This document shows, piece after piece, positions 24,315-33,360 of a stretch of 64,000 nt of DNA. The position numbers and the translations under genes were made by a program. The stretch spans positions 50,721-114,720 of the forward strand of contig CAYSWB010000004.1 in assembly GCA_964434575.1 (NCBI GenBank), read 5' to 3'. The stretch comes from DAORHV01 sp964434575 (GTDB lineage Bacteria; Patescibacteriota; Gracilibacteria; Peribacterales; Peribacteraceae). Below the pieces are notes generated by a model. The model worked only from the letters and a program-made list of their open reading frames with translations, had not been told where the DNA came from and did no database searches. Position 1 is the first letter of the stretch. Each line of letters opens with the position of its first letter.

Positions 24315-24866
24315 ATGAAACCCGAACTCGTCGTCATCGGCCTCGGCAACTTGGGCAAGGCCTACGAGGATACTCGGCACAACGTGGGCTTCCAGGCGGT
24401 GGAGATCATGGCCGAAGCGCTGGGCGCCACGCCGTGGGCCGACAAGCAGAAATTCCTGGCGCACGTCGCCGAGGGCACGTTTGAGGGCCACCCGGTGCTG
24501 TTCGCCAAGCCGACGACGTACATGAACCTGTCGGGCCAAGCGATCAAAAAGATGGTGGATTTCTACAAACTGAATCCGGCGGCCCAGGTGCTGGTGGTCT
24601 GCGACGACATCGATCTGCCGCTGGGGACGCACCGCTTCCGCATGAACGGCGGGCCCGGCACGCACAACGGGCTGAAGTCCGTCATCGAGGCGTTCGGCGA
24701 GAACGTTCCGCGTCTGCGCATCGGACTGGGAAGGCAGCCCGAAGGAGCCGACCTGGCGTCGTGGGTGCTGTCGCGTCTTCCCGCCGAAGACCGCAAACTC
24801 ATGTGGCCGGCGTTCGAGAGTCTTCCGGAACACATGCGCACCGTTTTGGCCGCACGCACCGCATGA
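24315..24866 (+). CDS. pth: Peptidyl-tRNA hydrolase
   Basis: 183 residues. VIGLGNLGKAYEDTRHNVGF carries the catalytic His, KPTTYMNLSGQA the substrate-binding Asn, and CDDIDLPLGTHRFRMNGG with GTHNGLKSVIEAFG completes the Pth signature. It frees tRNA from stalled peptidyl-tRNA. The start at 24315 (MKPELVVIG) fits the leaderless spacing; 24309 would be too close to the -10. It overlaps the following gene by ATGA. Confidence 0.94.
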   Translation: MKPELVVIGLGNLGKAYEDTRHNVGFQAVEIMAEALGATPWADKQKFLAHVAEGTFEGHPVLFAKPTTYMNLSGQAIKKMVDFYKLNPAAQVLVVCDDIDLPLGTHRFRMNGGPGTHNGLKSVIEAFGENVPRLRIGLGRQPEGADLASWVLSRLPAEDRKLMWPAFESLPEHMRTVLAARTA

Positions 24867-26152
24867 CCCCGGCGCGCCGTCTGGGATTGTACGCATGGGG
24901 CGGCCCCGGGACCGTTGAATTGCTGAACGTGAAGTACAAGGGATGGGGGACGAACGTCGACGAAGAGAGCTTCCTGCGGATGTATGATCCGCCGTTTTTG
25001 GACAAAGCGAAAAAACTGGGCGTGACGGACATGTGGGTGACGTACGGCTGGGGATTCGGCGAAAATCGCGAGCAACCGCACAGGGAATTCCTGCGCCGGC
25101 GGCTGCCGCACTTCCGCGAGCGCGGCATCCGCACGCATGCGTACGTGCAGGGACCGAACGTCGTGACGGCAGACTTCCGCGGCCGCGACGTGTTCTGCGT
25201 AAATCCGCACGGCAAGCGGATTCCCTACAGCGCCGGCCGCAGCATGATCTGCCTGCACAATCCCGAGGCGCGGGCGACGCTCATGTCCCGCGTGGCCGCG
25301 GCGTGCTGCGAGGACGTGGACGGCGTGTACATGGACAACATCGTGTTCGGCATGCCGCCGAACTACGTGAGCGCGGATTATGCGCCGTTCTTCGGCTGCG
25401 CGTGCCGCTGGTGCCGCGACGCTTACGAGCGGCGGTTTCACGCGGCGCTGCCCGGCCGCGCGCGCAAAGGCCCGGAGGTCGTCAATTGCCTGGAGCTGCG
25501 CTGCCGGGCGACCGAGCAACTGCTGAAAGACTGCGCGGCGCTGTGCCGTTCGTCGGGCAAGCAGTTCGGCGTGAACCTCTACGATCCGGTATGGCACGCG
25601 CCAGAGTTCTTCTTCGGCTACTCGCTCCGGGACGCGCTGCCGCACCTGAGCTACTTGATGTTCGAAAACCACGGCCTCACCGGTCCCGGCCGCGTGAACA
25701 ACGTGCACCTTCGGGAAATCATCCGCGGCGCGGACAAACCCGTGTTCATCGTCTCCTATAGAAAGGGGATCGGCTGCGACGCGCAGTGGTCGCAGGACGA
25801 CATCGACACGATCGCCTCGGAGGCGGCGGAACTCGGATACTTCCCGTGCCTGAAAGCGTCGGAATTCATGGATGGCAGGACGTGGCACGGCCTGCGCATC
25901 CGCGAATGGGAGCGGCCCCACGTGCGGCGCGCCCAGTTGCCGGCCCCGTTGGTGACGCCCGTGGCGCTGCCGAAATCCACTCCGATCAAGCGCCTCAAGT
26001 CGCGGGTGCTGGCATCGCTGCACATGCGGTTGTCGAACGCGTTCTTCGAACTGCCGCTGCCGCCGTGGGTCGACCGCCGCAAAATCTTCGCGCGGATGTG
26101 CCGCGCGCCTCACGCGTTCACGCGGGACGCTTCGGCTGCGGAGCGGGAGTGA
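24863..26152 (+). CDS. Glycoside-hydrolase-like TIM-barrel protein
   Basis: 429 residues from the ATG overlapping the pth stop. RLGLYAWGGPGTVELLNV, MWVTYGWGFGENREQPH, GIRTHAYVQGPNVVTAD and DVDGVYMDNIVFGMPP follow the strand-loop order of GH-A-like barrels; the acidic YMDNI and LMFENH are candidate catalytic sites. A Cys-rich loop CACRWCRDAYERRF sits in the middle. No signal peptide, so it is presumably cytosolic. The substrate is unknown. It overlaps the convergent membrane-protein gene by 35 bp. Confidence 0.65.
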   Translation: MTPARRLGLYAWGGPGTVELLNVKYKGWGTNVDEESFLRMYDPPFLDKAKKLGVTDMWVTYGWGFGENREQPHREFLRRRLPHFRERGIRTHAYVQGPNVVTADFRGRDVFCVNPHGKRIPYSAGRSMICLHNPEARATLMSRVAAACCEDVDGVYMDNIVFGMPPNYVSADYAPFFGCACRWCRDAYERRFHAALPGRARKGPEVVNCLELRCRATEQLLKDCAALCRSSGKQFGVNLYDPVWHAPEFFFGYSLRDALPHLSYLMFENHGLTGPGRVNNVHLREIIRGADKPVFIVSYRKGIGCDAQWSQDDIDTIASEAAELGYFPCLKASEFMDGRTWHGLRIREWERPHVRRAQLPAPLVTPVALPKSTPIKRLKSRVLASLHMRLSNAFFELPLPPWVDRRKIFARMCRAPHAFTRDASAAERE

Positions 26153-26756
26153 GCGGCGGACGGTAGAAGACGTGCAGGAGTGTCGCGACGCTCACGCCCA
26201 CCACGCACACGCTGGCGCCGATGGCCCACTCGGCCAGGCTGCCGAGCACGGTCGCATTGCCCGACGCGATGCCACGCATGACGGCGAACACCGCGCTGAA
26301 GAAGGAACCGACGTAATAGTCGCGCGGGAACGGCCCGACCCAGCTCTGGAACCACCAGATCTCCCGCCGGTTGTAGCGCCGCAAACCAAAGTTGGGATTG
26401 AACACGAACCACAGATAATCCCAAAATACGGTGAAGAGCGCGAGCCCGGACAACACGGTGAATTCCAACGCCCATGACCACGGCAGGAACAGCACCGGCA
26501 TGTGGAAAAACAACAGAAACATCGTGAACAGCCAGAAGTGGTACCCGGTCAGCTCCTTGCCGTTGAACAGGCGCAGGATCCACGGCGGACCGTAGCGCCA
26601 CGTGGGCAACTTTTTCGCCCAGCCGTACTCGCCCTCGATCTGCACCTCCAAGAACGCCGTCACCACGGACAACACCAGGATGAAGGTCGACAAAGCGATG
26701 AAGGACGGCGGCGGGAGCGGAGAGATGGCGATCGGCGACACGCGGGCATCGTACAT
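26118..26756 (-). CDS. Multi-pass membrane protein, unknown
   Basis: 212 residues if started at ATG 26756 (MYDARVSPIAIS); a TTG reading to 26777 adds 7 residues. Six hydrophobic helices (FIALSTFILVLSVVTAFLEV, FWLFTMFLLFFHMPVLFLPW and others) with WDYLWFVFNPNFGLRRYNRR between helices. No family recognised. Its start lies next to the msrA promoter on the other strand. Confidence 0.68.
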   Translation of the reverse strand: MYDARVSPIAISPLPPPSFIALSTFILVLSVVTAFLEVQIEGEYGWAKKLPTWRYGPPWILRLFNGKELTGYHFWLFTMFLLFFHMPVLFLPWSWALEFTVLSGLALFTVFWDYLWFVFNPNFGLRRYNRREIWWFQSWVGPFPRDYYVGSFFSAVFAVMRGIASGNATVLGSLAEWAIGASVCVVGVSVATLLHVFYRPPLTPAPQPKRPA

Positions 26757-26758
26757 GG

Positions 26759-26764
26759 TAGAAT
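26759..26764 (+). promoter_or_regulatory. -10 element TAGAAT of msrA
   Basis: TAGAAT ends 6 nt before ATG 26771. Leaderless arrangement. Confidence 0.55.
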
Positions 26765-26770
26765 GAAGCC

Positions 26771-27259
26771 ATGCCAAACGACACGCCGACAGAAACAGCG
26801 ATCTTCGCCGCCGGATGCTTCTGGGGAGTGGAGGAGATGTTCCGCAAACTCGACGGCGTGGTGTCCACGGCGGTCGGCTACACCGGCGGCATGACGGAAA
26901 ACCCCACGTACGAAGAAGTCTGCACGGACCGCACCGGCCACGCCGAGGCGGTGAAAATCGTCTACGACCCGAAAAAGATCGCCTACGGCAAACTCCTGGA
27001 GCTGTTCTTCGACAACCACAATCCGACCACGCCCAACCAGCAAGGCCCGGACTACGGCAGCCAGTACCGCTCGGCGGTGTTCTACGAAAGCGACGCGCAG
27101 CGCAAGGAGGCCGAAGCCGCCAAGGAAATGGTGGAGAAATCCGGCCGCTGGAAAAAGCCCGTCGTCACGCAGATCGTTCCCGCGCAGACGTTCTTCCCGG
27201 CCGAAGACTACCATCAGAAGTACCTGATGAAGCGCGGCTTGGGCTCCTGCCACATCTAG
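26771..27259 (+). CDS. msrA: Peptide methionine-S-sulfoxide reductase A
   Basis: 162 residues. AIFAAGCFWGVEEMFRKLDG contains the catalytic Cys of GCFWG, then VSTAVGYTGG, YEEVCTDRTGHAEAV and QGPDYGSQYRSAVFY complete the MsrA fold. The C-terminal RGLGSCHI holds a possible resolving cysteine. It repairs oxidised methionine with thioredoxin as reductant. No msrB is seen nearby. Confidence 0.96.
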   Translation: MPNDTPTETAIFAAGCFWGVEEMFRKLDGVVSTAVGYTGGMTENPTYEEVCTDRTGHAEAVKIVYDPKKIAYGKLLELFFDNHNPTTPNQQGPDYGSQYRSAVFYESDAQRKEAEAAKEMVEKSGRWKKPVVTQIVPAQTFFPAEDYHQKYLMKRGLGSCHI

Positions 27260-27291
27260 GCTACAGTCCGGCTCCGCATTTCCCGCCGACC

Positions 27292-28770
27292 ATGAACAAA
27301 ACCCCGCCCGTGCCGACCGATGGACTGCCAGAAGGGGAACGCCGGCGCATCCGGGAAGTCTGCGCGTTCGCCCGCAAGCATCTGGGTTCTTTGCGGCGGC
27401 GCAGCGGCGAAGATTACGTCGCCCACGGCTGCGAAGTGGCGACCACGCTGGCGGAAATGACCGACGATCCGTCGCTGCTGGCCGTCGCGGTGTTGCACGA
27501 CCTGCCGCTGCACCCCGACGGGACGAAGCTGCTCGCGCAGAGCCCGCTGAAGCCCGACGAGCGCATCCTGGTGCGGTCCATGCACGCCCTGCGGCGGCTG
27601 CACTCCGATGAAAGTTCGCGCGACTTAGACACCATCATCACCGCGGTGACGGGAGACGCGCGCCTGTTGCCGTTGCGCATGGCGCACCGCCTCAACGACG
27701 TCCGGCACCTGAAGCGCTTCGATAAGAAAACCCAGCTGCAGATCGCCCGCGAGTCGTTGCACATCTATTCGGCGATCGCCGGGCGGCTGGGCATGCGCAG
27801 TTGGCGTCGCGAAATGGAAAGCGCGTGTTTCCGCATCGTGTCGCCCGTCGTGGCCGCCAACCTGGAGCGCAAGCTGGCGCAGTGCCGCAAGCTGGACCTG
27901 TCGTGCCTGATGCACACCAAGAAGTTCCTCAGTCGCAAACTGCAGCAGCGGGGGATCAAGCACGAGCTGAGCTTCCGCGTGAAGACGACATACTCGATCT
28001 ACCGCAAGATGGTCCTGAAGCACCGGCGGTTCGAGGAGCTCACCGACCGTCTGGCGCTGCGGATCGTGGTACCCCGGCTGGAGGATTGCTACCTCGCGCT
28101 CGGCGTGGTGCACGCGTCGCTGCATCCCATCCCCGGCAAGCTCAAGGACTACATCGGTTCGCCGAAGGAAAACGGCTACCGCTCGGTGCACACCGTGGTC
28201 TACCCGCTGCCGGGCGTGACGGAACTGCCGATCGAAATCCAAATCCGGACGGCGGAAATGGACTGGCAATGCGAGTACGGCATGGCGCGGCACTCGGAAT
28301 ACAAGGACTACCTCTACGCGCTGAACGCCCCGTCCACGCGCATCAACCTCTTCCAGAACCTGGCCGCCCTGCGCGAGCAGTCGCGCTCGCCGGAGCAATT
28401 CGAGGAGGCGCTGCGGACGTACTTCCAAGACAGCCACATGCCGGTGTTCGACGCGAAGAACAACCTGTTCCATGTCCGCAAGCCCCTCACGGCGCTGGAC
28501 TTCGCGTGCCAAACGCACGGCAAGCGCGTCGCGCTCATCACCGCCATCCGCATCAACGGCCGCGAGCAGCCGCTGGAAACCCCGCTCAGGGCCGGCGACA
28601 CGGTGGAAGTGCGCTGCGGCCACCTGCGTACGGTGAAGCACTCGTGGACGCAGCTGTGCCGTCACAAATCTTCGCGGCGCCTCATCCACGAGCTGCTGGA
28701 AGCAAACGCTACGCCCCCGCGGCGGCGCCCCCGGCAATCCAGCCGGTCGTCCAGCAAAGCTGCAGGCTGA
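27292..28770 (+). CDS. RelA/SpoT-family (p)ppGpp synthetase with degenerate hydrolase domain
   Basis: 492 residues: HD domain (about 30-190), synthetase domain (about 215-345), TGS domain (about 385-445), no ACT domain. The synthetase keeps RVKTTYSIYRKM, DRLALRIVV, KLKDYIGSPKENGYRSVH and IEIQIRTAEMDW. In the HD domain the family HDxxED motif reads HDLPLH, so the metal site of the hydrolase is broken and the protein should be a synthetase only. TACAGT (27262-27267) is a possible -10 with a leader of about 17 nt. Its 3' end overlaps the convergent flavoprotein gene by 62 bp. Confidence 0.88.
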   Translation: MNKTPPVPTDGLPEGERRRIREVCAFARKHLGSLRRRSGEDYVAHGCEVATTLAEMTDDPSLLAVAVLHDLPLHPDGTKLLAQSPLKPDERILVRSMHALRRLHSDESSRDLDTIITAVTGDARLLPLRMAHRLNDVRHLKRFDKKTQLQIARESLHIYSAIAGRLGMRSWRREMESACFRIVSPVVAANLERKLAQCRKLDLSCLMHTKKFLSRKLQQRGIKHELSFRVKTTYSIYRKMVLKHRRFEELTDRLALRIVVPRLEDCYLALGVVHASLHPIPGKLKDYIGSPKENGYRSVHTVVYPLPGVTELPIEIQIRTAEMDWQCEYGMARHSEYKDYLYALNAPSTRINLFQNLAALREQSRSPEQFEEALRTYFQDSHMPVFDAKNNLFHVRKPLTALDFACQTHGKRVALITAIRINGREQPLETPLRAGDTVEVRCGHLRTVKHSWTQLCRHKSSRRLIHELLEANATPPRRRPRQSSRSSSKAAG

Positions 28771-29953
28771 AGCCGCCCGACGGACGGTCGAAATCCAGCA
28801 CGTCGCCGGCGAGGTACAAGTTGGCGTGTTTCTTCGAGCGCATGGTGCGGAAGTCCACCTCCTTCAATTCCGCGCCGCCGCTGGTGACGATGGCCTTGTC
28901 TTCGCCGAGCAGATGGGACGCCGTCAACCGGAGATCCTTCAGCGTCTTGGCCAGCGCCGCGCGATGCTCCTTGGACAGGCGGTAACCGGGAGTGTCGCCG
29001 TCGATGCCCGCCTGCGAGAACACGGCGGCGGCCATCCGCGGCGGAAAGAGTTCGCCAGTCGCGTTCTTCAGAAGCTTGTTCTTGTTGGCTTCCAGTACCG
29101 CCAACACGGCGCGGTCCATGGCGCCCGGATCGAGCTTGGGGTACAGGTCCAACGACAGCGTCACGGCCCCGGCTTCCAGCAGATCGCCGATGCCGCGCGA
29201 CATGTTGAGCACGAGCGGACCGCTGAGGCCGAAATGCGTGAACAGGATTTTCCCCGCGCGCTCGTCGCGCTTTTTGCCCGCCTGCCAGACAGAAAGCTTG
29301 GCATGCTTGAACGATACGCCCATCAGGTCCTTCACCCAGGGTTCTTTCACAGCCACCGGCACCAGCGCCGTGCTCGGCCTGACCACGGTGTGTCCGGCGG
29401 CCTCCAGCCAGGCGAACGCGTCGCCGGTGGAACCGGTCTCGGGATGCGACGCCCCTCCGGTCGCCACGACGTACGCTTTGCCGCGAACCGGCCCTTTGGC
29501 GGTGGATACGGCGTCGATGACTCCGTCTTTCAGCACGAAACCCGATACCGCCTGGTTGCAGCGGATCTCCGCGCCGGCGTCCTTGGCATAGGCGACCATC
29601 GTCTTCCATACGTCCTCGGCCTTCTCGCTTTCGGGAAACGCCCGGTTCTCGGCCTCCACTTTCAGCCTCAGGCCCCGGCCCTGGAAAAAATCGAAGGTCG
29701 ATTGCGCGTTGAACAAGGAAAACGGCGTAAGCAGCGCCTTGCCCCGCTTGCCGTAGCGCTCGGACAAGCGCCGGTCGTCGAACTCCGCGTTGCAGATGTT
29801 GCAGCGGCCGCCGCCGGTGATGAGCAGCTTCTTGCCCGGCTTCTCGTTCTTCTCGAGCACGACGACGCTCGCGCCGGCTTCCGCCGCTCGTCCGGCAGCC
29901 ATCAGGCCGGCCGGGCCTCCGCCGATGACGACCACGTCGAACACGGGGCTCAT
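28709..29953 (-). CDS. HI0933/BaiN-family flavoprotein
   Basis: 414 residues. VVVIGGGPAGLMAAGRAAEAG binds FAD, NEKPGKKLLITGGGRCNICN is the family signature, then AYVVATGGASHPETGSTGD and the C-terminal LYLAGDVLDFDRPSGGFSLQ. Homologues are NAD(P)H-dependent oxidoreductases of uncertain substrate. TAAGTT (minus strand, 29966-29961) is the nearest -10-like box, 7 nt upstream. Convergent overlap with the relA-like gene is unusually long (62 bp). Confidence 0.9.
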   Translation of the reverse strand: MSPVFDVVVIGGGPAGLMAAGRAAEAGASVVVLEKNEKPGKKLLITGGGRCNICNAEFDDRRLSERYGKRGKALLTPFSLFNAQSTFDFFQGRGLRLKVEAENRAFPESEKAEDVWKTMVAYAKDAGAEIRCNQAVSGFVLKDGVIDAVSTAKGPVRGKAYVVATGGASHPETGSTGDAFAWLEAAGHTVVRPSTALVPVAVKEPWVKDLMGVSFKHAKLSVWQAGKKRDERAGKILFTHFGLSGPLVLNMSRGIGDLLEAGAVTLSLDLYPKLDPGAMDRAVLAVLEANKNKLLKNATGELFPPRMAAAVFSQAGIDGDTPGYRLSKEHRAALAKTLKDLRLTASHLLGEDKAIVTSGGAELKEVDFRTMRSKKHANLYLAGDVLDFDRPSGGFSLQLCWTTGWIAGGAAAGA

Positions 29954-29963
29954 GGTACAGAAC

Positions 29964-30479
29964 TTACGCGACTTTGCGCATCGGCAGCGCGGGATGCCGC
30001 AAACGCACGCACGAGAGGGGGCACACGCGCTTCACCCAGTCGGCGACGACGTCCTGGTACCGCGCGATGGCCAGCTCGCCGAATCCGCACTTTTCCAGCG
30101 TGTACGGCGAAAATCCCGCGGAGCCGCCGAGCAGGACGCCGCTGTGAACGGCCACGCCATCCCAGTTCATCAGCTGGTACCCCTCGGGCAGGGGAGAGGG
30201 GAGGGGAGCGGCCGGCGCGACGCGGGTTTCACCCAGGTATTTCGGCGCGTTTCTCCACCGCAGTTTGCGGCCCAGCAGGTGCTCAGTGAGTCCGTGGCAA
30301 TTCACGTCTTCGCGGAACGCCTCCATCTCGGCGGGGGATTGCAGACGCTCCAGCAGCGTGCGCAGTCGCGCGGCGAAAGAACCGGCGATGTCGCAAGCGT
30401 GATTTCCAGACTTCAGCAACGTCAGACCGCGAGGCGTCGGCTCGATGTCGTAGTCGGCGTAGGTGAACAGGGGAGCCAT
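29964..30479 (-). CDS. Uncharacterised 171-residue protein
   Basis: Soluble protein without a family I recognise. Features: PLFTYADYDIEPTPRGLTLL at the start, a middle helical part (LRTLLERLQSPAEMEAFRED), a Pro-rich linker (APAAPLPSPLPEG) and a C-terminal part with several cysteines (VKRVCPLSCVRLRHP). TAGGAT lies 10 nt upstream of the ATG on the minus strand. Divergent from the ABC transporter genes. Confidence 0.65.
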   Translation of the reverse strand: MAPLFTYADYDIEPTPRGLTLLKSGNHACDIAGSFAARLRTLLERLQSPAEMEAFREDVNCHGLTEHLLGRKLRWRNAPKYLGETRVAPAAPLPSPLPEGYQLMNWDGVAVHSGVLLGGSAGFSPYTLEKCGFGELAIARYQDVVADWVKRVCPLSCVRLRHPALPMRKVA

Positions 30480-30610
30480 GAAGTCGGAGATCCTATACGA
30501 AAAACCGGCGGCGAACCAGTCCGACCTGGCGTTACGTTACCAAATCTCCGGCGGCCGGAAAAGAGAAGATATTTGCTCAACGAATGGTTTGCACTACGAA
30601 CATAAAATCG

Positions 30611-30616
30611 TATACT
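30611..30616 (+). promoter_or_regulatory. -10 element TATACT of the DrrAB-type exporter
   Basis: TATACT ends 8 nt before ATG 30625; TTGCAC (30589-30594) is a possible -35 at 16 bp. Confidence 0.55.
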
Positions 30617-30624
30617 TCCGGAGC

Positions 30625-31419
30625 ATGTCCATGATCCGCGTACAGCATCTGACAAAGACCTTTGGCGACTTCACCGCCGTGAACGATATTTCGTTCGAGG
30701 TCCAAGCCGGCGAGATTTTCGCCTTCCTGGGGCCCAACGGCGCCGGAAAAACGACGACGATCAAGATGCTGACCACGCTGCTCAAGCCCACGGCCGGCAA
30801 GATCCACCTGAACAACCACGACCCCGTCACGCACAGCTCCGAAGCGCGGCGCTCCTTCGGCATCGTGTTCCAGGATCCGAGCGTGGACGACGAGCTGACC
30901 GCCCACGAGAACATGCATTTCCACGCGGTGCTCTACGGCGCGCCGGAAAGCGGCGACCGCAAGCGGCGCATCCAGGAACTGCTGGAGTTCGTGGACCTCT
31001 GGGACAGGCGCAACGACCTGGTGAAGACGTTCTCCGGCGGCATGAAACGCCGCCTGGAAATCGCCCGCGGCCTGCTGCACCAGCCCAAAGTCATCTTCTT
31101 GGACGAGCCGACCATCGGTCTCGACCCGCAAACCCGCAACCATATGTGGGCGTACCTGCAGAAATTGAACGCCGAAAAGAACGTGACCGTGTTCTTCACG
31201 ACGCACTACATGGAGGAAGCCGAGAAGGTCGCCCAGCGCGTGGCGGTCATCGACCATGGCAAGATCCTCACCATCGGATCGCCGCAGGAGCTGAAGACCC
31301 AGACCGGGACCAACAGTCTGGAGGAGGCGTTCCTCAACCTTACCGGCAGCGCCATCCGCGACGAATCCGCCTCCAGCGCCGACGTCATGCGCCAGGCGCG
31401 GAAAATGTGGCGCCGCTAG
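30625..31419 (+). CDS. ABC transporter ATP-binding protein (DrrA-like)
   Basis: 264 residues. Walker A GPNGAGKTTTIKM, Q-loop VFQDPSVDDEL, signature FSGGMKRRLEIARGLLHQ, Walker B VIFLDEPTIGLDPQ and H-loop TTHYMEEAE. YMEEAE and the overall pattern match the DrrA/NatA group that pairs with ABC-2 permeases. The permease gene follows 41 nt downstream. The substrate could be a lipid, polysaccharide or drug. An ATG at 30631 is an alternative start. Confidence 0.92.
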   Translation: MSMIRVQHLTKTFGDFTAVNDISFEVQAGEIFAFLGPNGAGKTTTIKMLTTLLKPTAGKIHLNNHDPVTHSSEARRSFGIVFQDPSVDDELTAHENMHFHAVLYGAPESGDRKRRIQELLEFVDLWDRRNDLVKTFSGGMKRRLEIARGLLHQPKVIFLDEPTIGLDPQTRNHMWAYLQKLNAEKNVTVFFTTHYMEEAEKVAQRVAVIDHGKILTIGSPQELKTQTGTNSLEEAFLNLTGSAIRDESASSADVMRQARKMWRR

Positions 31420-31460
31420 ATGCGCCAAGCATGCCCGAATCAAGCCGTCACCCCGTTCCC

Positions 31461-32213
31461 ATGTACCTCAGCACCATTTACATCCTCTGGCTCCGCCAAC
31501 TGAAGCGCTACTCGCGGTCGCGCGCCCGCATGCTCGGCTCACTCGCGCAGCCGGTGCTGTTCCTGGTCGCGCTGGGATTCGGCCTGGGCCCCGTGTTCGA
31601 AAAGGCGGGGCAGGGGAGCTATCTGCAGTACATCGCCCCCGGCGTCATCGCCATGAGCATTCTGTTCACGTCTATTTTCAGCGGCATCGAGATCATCTGG
31701 GACCGCCAATTCGGTTTTCTGAAGGAAACCCTGGTGGCCCCCGTGCCCCGCTGGGCGATCATGTTCGGCCGGACGGCCGGCGGCGCCACCGTGGCCGTGT
31801 TCCAGGGCCTGATCGTGTTCTGCATCACGCTGATCGTCGGTTTTCGCCCAGACAGCATCGCCATGCTTCCGGCCGCGCTGGGCTTCATGATTCTCATCGC
31901 GCTGTTCTTCACCGCGCTCGGCACCGCCATCGCGTGCACCATGGAGGACATGCAGGCATTCCCGCTCATCATCAACTTCCTGGTGATGCCGCTGTTCTTC
32001 TTAAGCGGCGCGCTGTTCCCGCTGGATGATCTTCCGGCGGCCATCGCCGTGGTCACGCGCGTGAATCCGCTGACGTACGGCGTGGACGGCCTGCACGCCG
32101 CGTTGTCGGGCAACGGCGTGTTCGGATACGGCATCGACGTCGCCGTGATGGCGCTGGCGGGAGCCGTGATGCTGTGGATCGGCACCATGTTGTTCAAGCG
32201 CATCCAGATCTAG
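31461..32213 (+). CDS. ABC-2 type permease (DrrB-like)
   Basis: 250 residues, six membrane helices. YILWLRQLKRYSRSRARM and LGSLAQPVLFLVALGFGLGP are the conserved N-terminal part of ABC-2 permeases; LVMPLFFLSGALFPLDDLP is the helix-5 motif. Start 31461 gives the usual family N terminus; an ATG at 31431 would add 10 residues. The leader is C-rich without Shine-Dalgarno. Works with the ATPase upstream. Confidence 0.9.
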   Translation: MYLSTIYILWLRQLKRYSRSRARMLGSLAQPVLFLVALGFGLGPVFEKAGQGSYLQYIAPGVIAMSILFTSIFSGIEIIWDRQFGFLKETLVAPVPRWAIMFGRTAGGATVAVFQGLIVFCITLIVGFRPDSIAMLPAALGFMILIALFFTALGTAIACTMEDMQAFPLIINFLVMPLFFLSGALFPLDDLPAAIAVVTRVNPLTYGVDGLHAALSGNGVFGYGIDVAVMALAGAVMLWIGTMLFKRIQI

Positions 32214-32252
32214 CCGTTTGCCGCCAAAGCCGCAGGGGACTAGACTTATCGC

Positions 32253-32699
32253 ATGCCTTCGTTTTCCATGCCGGTCATCGTCGTTGCCGCGGCCGTGACG
32301 GGTTTTTGCCTGTGCATCGCGTCTCAGATCTGGACCAGCGCCGGACTGCATGTCCGCCAGCGCTGCATCTGCATCGTGCCGCTGTGCGTGGTGGCGGGCG
32401 TGTCGTTCGCCGCGCTCATCATCGCCATGCTGCGCCCGGAGTTCCTGGAGCCCGGCGTTTTCCGCGCGACGTTCCGGTCGTGGGGGTACCTCATCGGCAT
32501 CGTGATGATCATCCTGGGCGTGTACTACGCCGCCTTCGCCGACGACGTGGCGACCTCCCAGGAAGACATGGTCCGCAGCAAGCACTGGTGGACTCGCCTG
32601 TATCTGCGCCGCAAGCCGCATCCCAACATCATCCGCGTCCGCGCGATCATTCTCATCGTGGGCGGATCGTTCCTGTGCGCCAACGCCTTTTACTGGTAA
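32253..32699 (+). CDS. Small membrane protein, unknown
   Basis: 148 residues with four hydrophobic helices (VIVVAAAVTGFCLCIASQIW, CIVPLCVVAGVSFAALIIAM, WGYLIGIVMIILGVYYAAF, RAIILIVGGSFLCANAF). The loop DDVATSQEDMVRSKHWW is polar. No family recognised. TAGACT (32241-32246) ends 6 nt before the ATG, so it is transcribed on its own. Confidence 0.7.
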   Translation: MPSFSMPVIVVAAAVTGFCLCIASQIWTSAGLHVRQRCICIVPLCVVAGVSFAALIIAMLRPEFLEPGVFRATFRSWGYLIGIVMIILGVYYAAFADDVATSQEDMVRSKHWWTRLYLRRKPHPNIIRVRAIILIVGGSFLCANAFYW

Positions 32700-32709
32700 C
32701 CCCCTTGCC

Positions 32710-33099
32710 ATGACCACCCCGAAATCCAACCCCGTCGGCTGGTTCGAGATTCCCGTCACCGACATGGCGCGCGCCGTGAAGTTTTATGAAACCGTCTTCG
32801 GCTTCAAGATCGACGTCAAACCGAACGTCGGATTGGAAATGGGCTGGTTCCCGTGGGCCGAAAACGCCTCAGGTGCGCCGGGGGCGCTGGTGAAACACGA
32901 ACAGTGGTACAAGCCGTCCATGGACGGGACGCTGATCTACTTCAGCGCGAAAGGGGACGATTTGAGCGTGGAGCTTGGCCGCGTGGAAAAGGCCGGCGGA
33001 AAAGTGTGGGTGCAGAAGAAGCCGATCGGCGACTACGGCTTCATCGCGGTGTTTTCGGACACCGAGGGAAACCGCATCGCCCTGCATTCCAGGGCGTAA
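32710..33099 (+). CDS. VOC-family (glyoxalase/bleomycin-resistance fold) protein
   Basis: 129 residues. WFEIPVTDMARAVKFYETVFG is the classic first half-module and FIAVFSDTEGNRIALHS the last; a Glu in the middle (SVELGRVEKAGGKVW) belongs to the second module. Could be a lyase, isomerase or resistance protein; no way to choose from sequence. It follows the small membrane protein after 10 nt. Confidence 0.85.
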   Translation: MTTPKSNPVGWFEIPVTDMARAVKFYETVFGFKIDVKPNVGLEMGWFPWAENASGAPGALVKHEQWYKPSMDGTLIYFSAKGDDLSVELGRVEKAGGKVWVQKKPIGDYGFIAVFSDTEGNRIALHSRA

Positions 33100-33209
33100 C
33101 GGATGTCGGTCGTTCGTCGGGCCCGAATCGTGTTGCGCATCACCCGGTGAACGTTTCATGATCACTCTTTTTTTCCATGGGAACGAAGAGGGGATTGGCG
33201 CAGCACGAA

Positions 33210-33360
33210 AACGAAACATCCACGCCGGGCACTACATCTGGTGTGCATGTTTGCATCGACACACAACATCGTGGATAGTCCGGAACAGCGGGACAAACCA
33301 AGTCGGGTGAAATTCCCCACTGTCGCGCAACTGTAAAGTCAGACGGTTTGTCACCGAGGC
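33210..33360 (+). ncRNA. Cobalamin riboswitch in the leader of the nrd operon
   Basis: The segment GGGTGAAATTCCCCACTGT (33305-33323) followed by CGCGCAACTGTAAAGTCAGA (33324-33343) matches the conserved core of adenosylcobalamin aptamers (GGUGnAAnUCC, nACnG, CGCnACUGUnA, GUCAGA) with a short connection to the B12 box, as in the variant class. The upstream part (33270-33300, AGTCCGGAACAGCGGGAC) would form P3-P4. About 180 nt separate it from nrdB and could hold the expression platform, but I see no obvious terminator. Ends are approximate. Confidence 0.85.

Noticed and set aside
33260..33345. RNase P RNA, suggested by GGATAGTCCGG
   Set aside because: No long-range P4 partner or ACAGAAA-type core; the following sequence fits the cobalamin aptamer instead.
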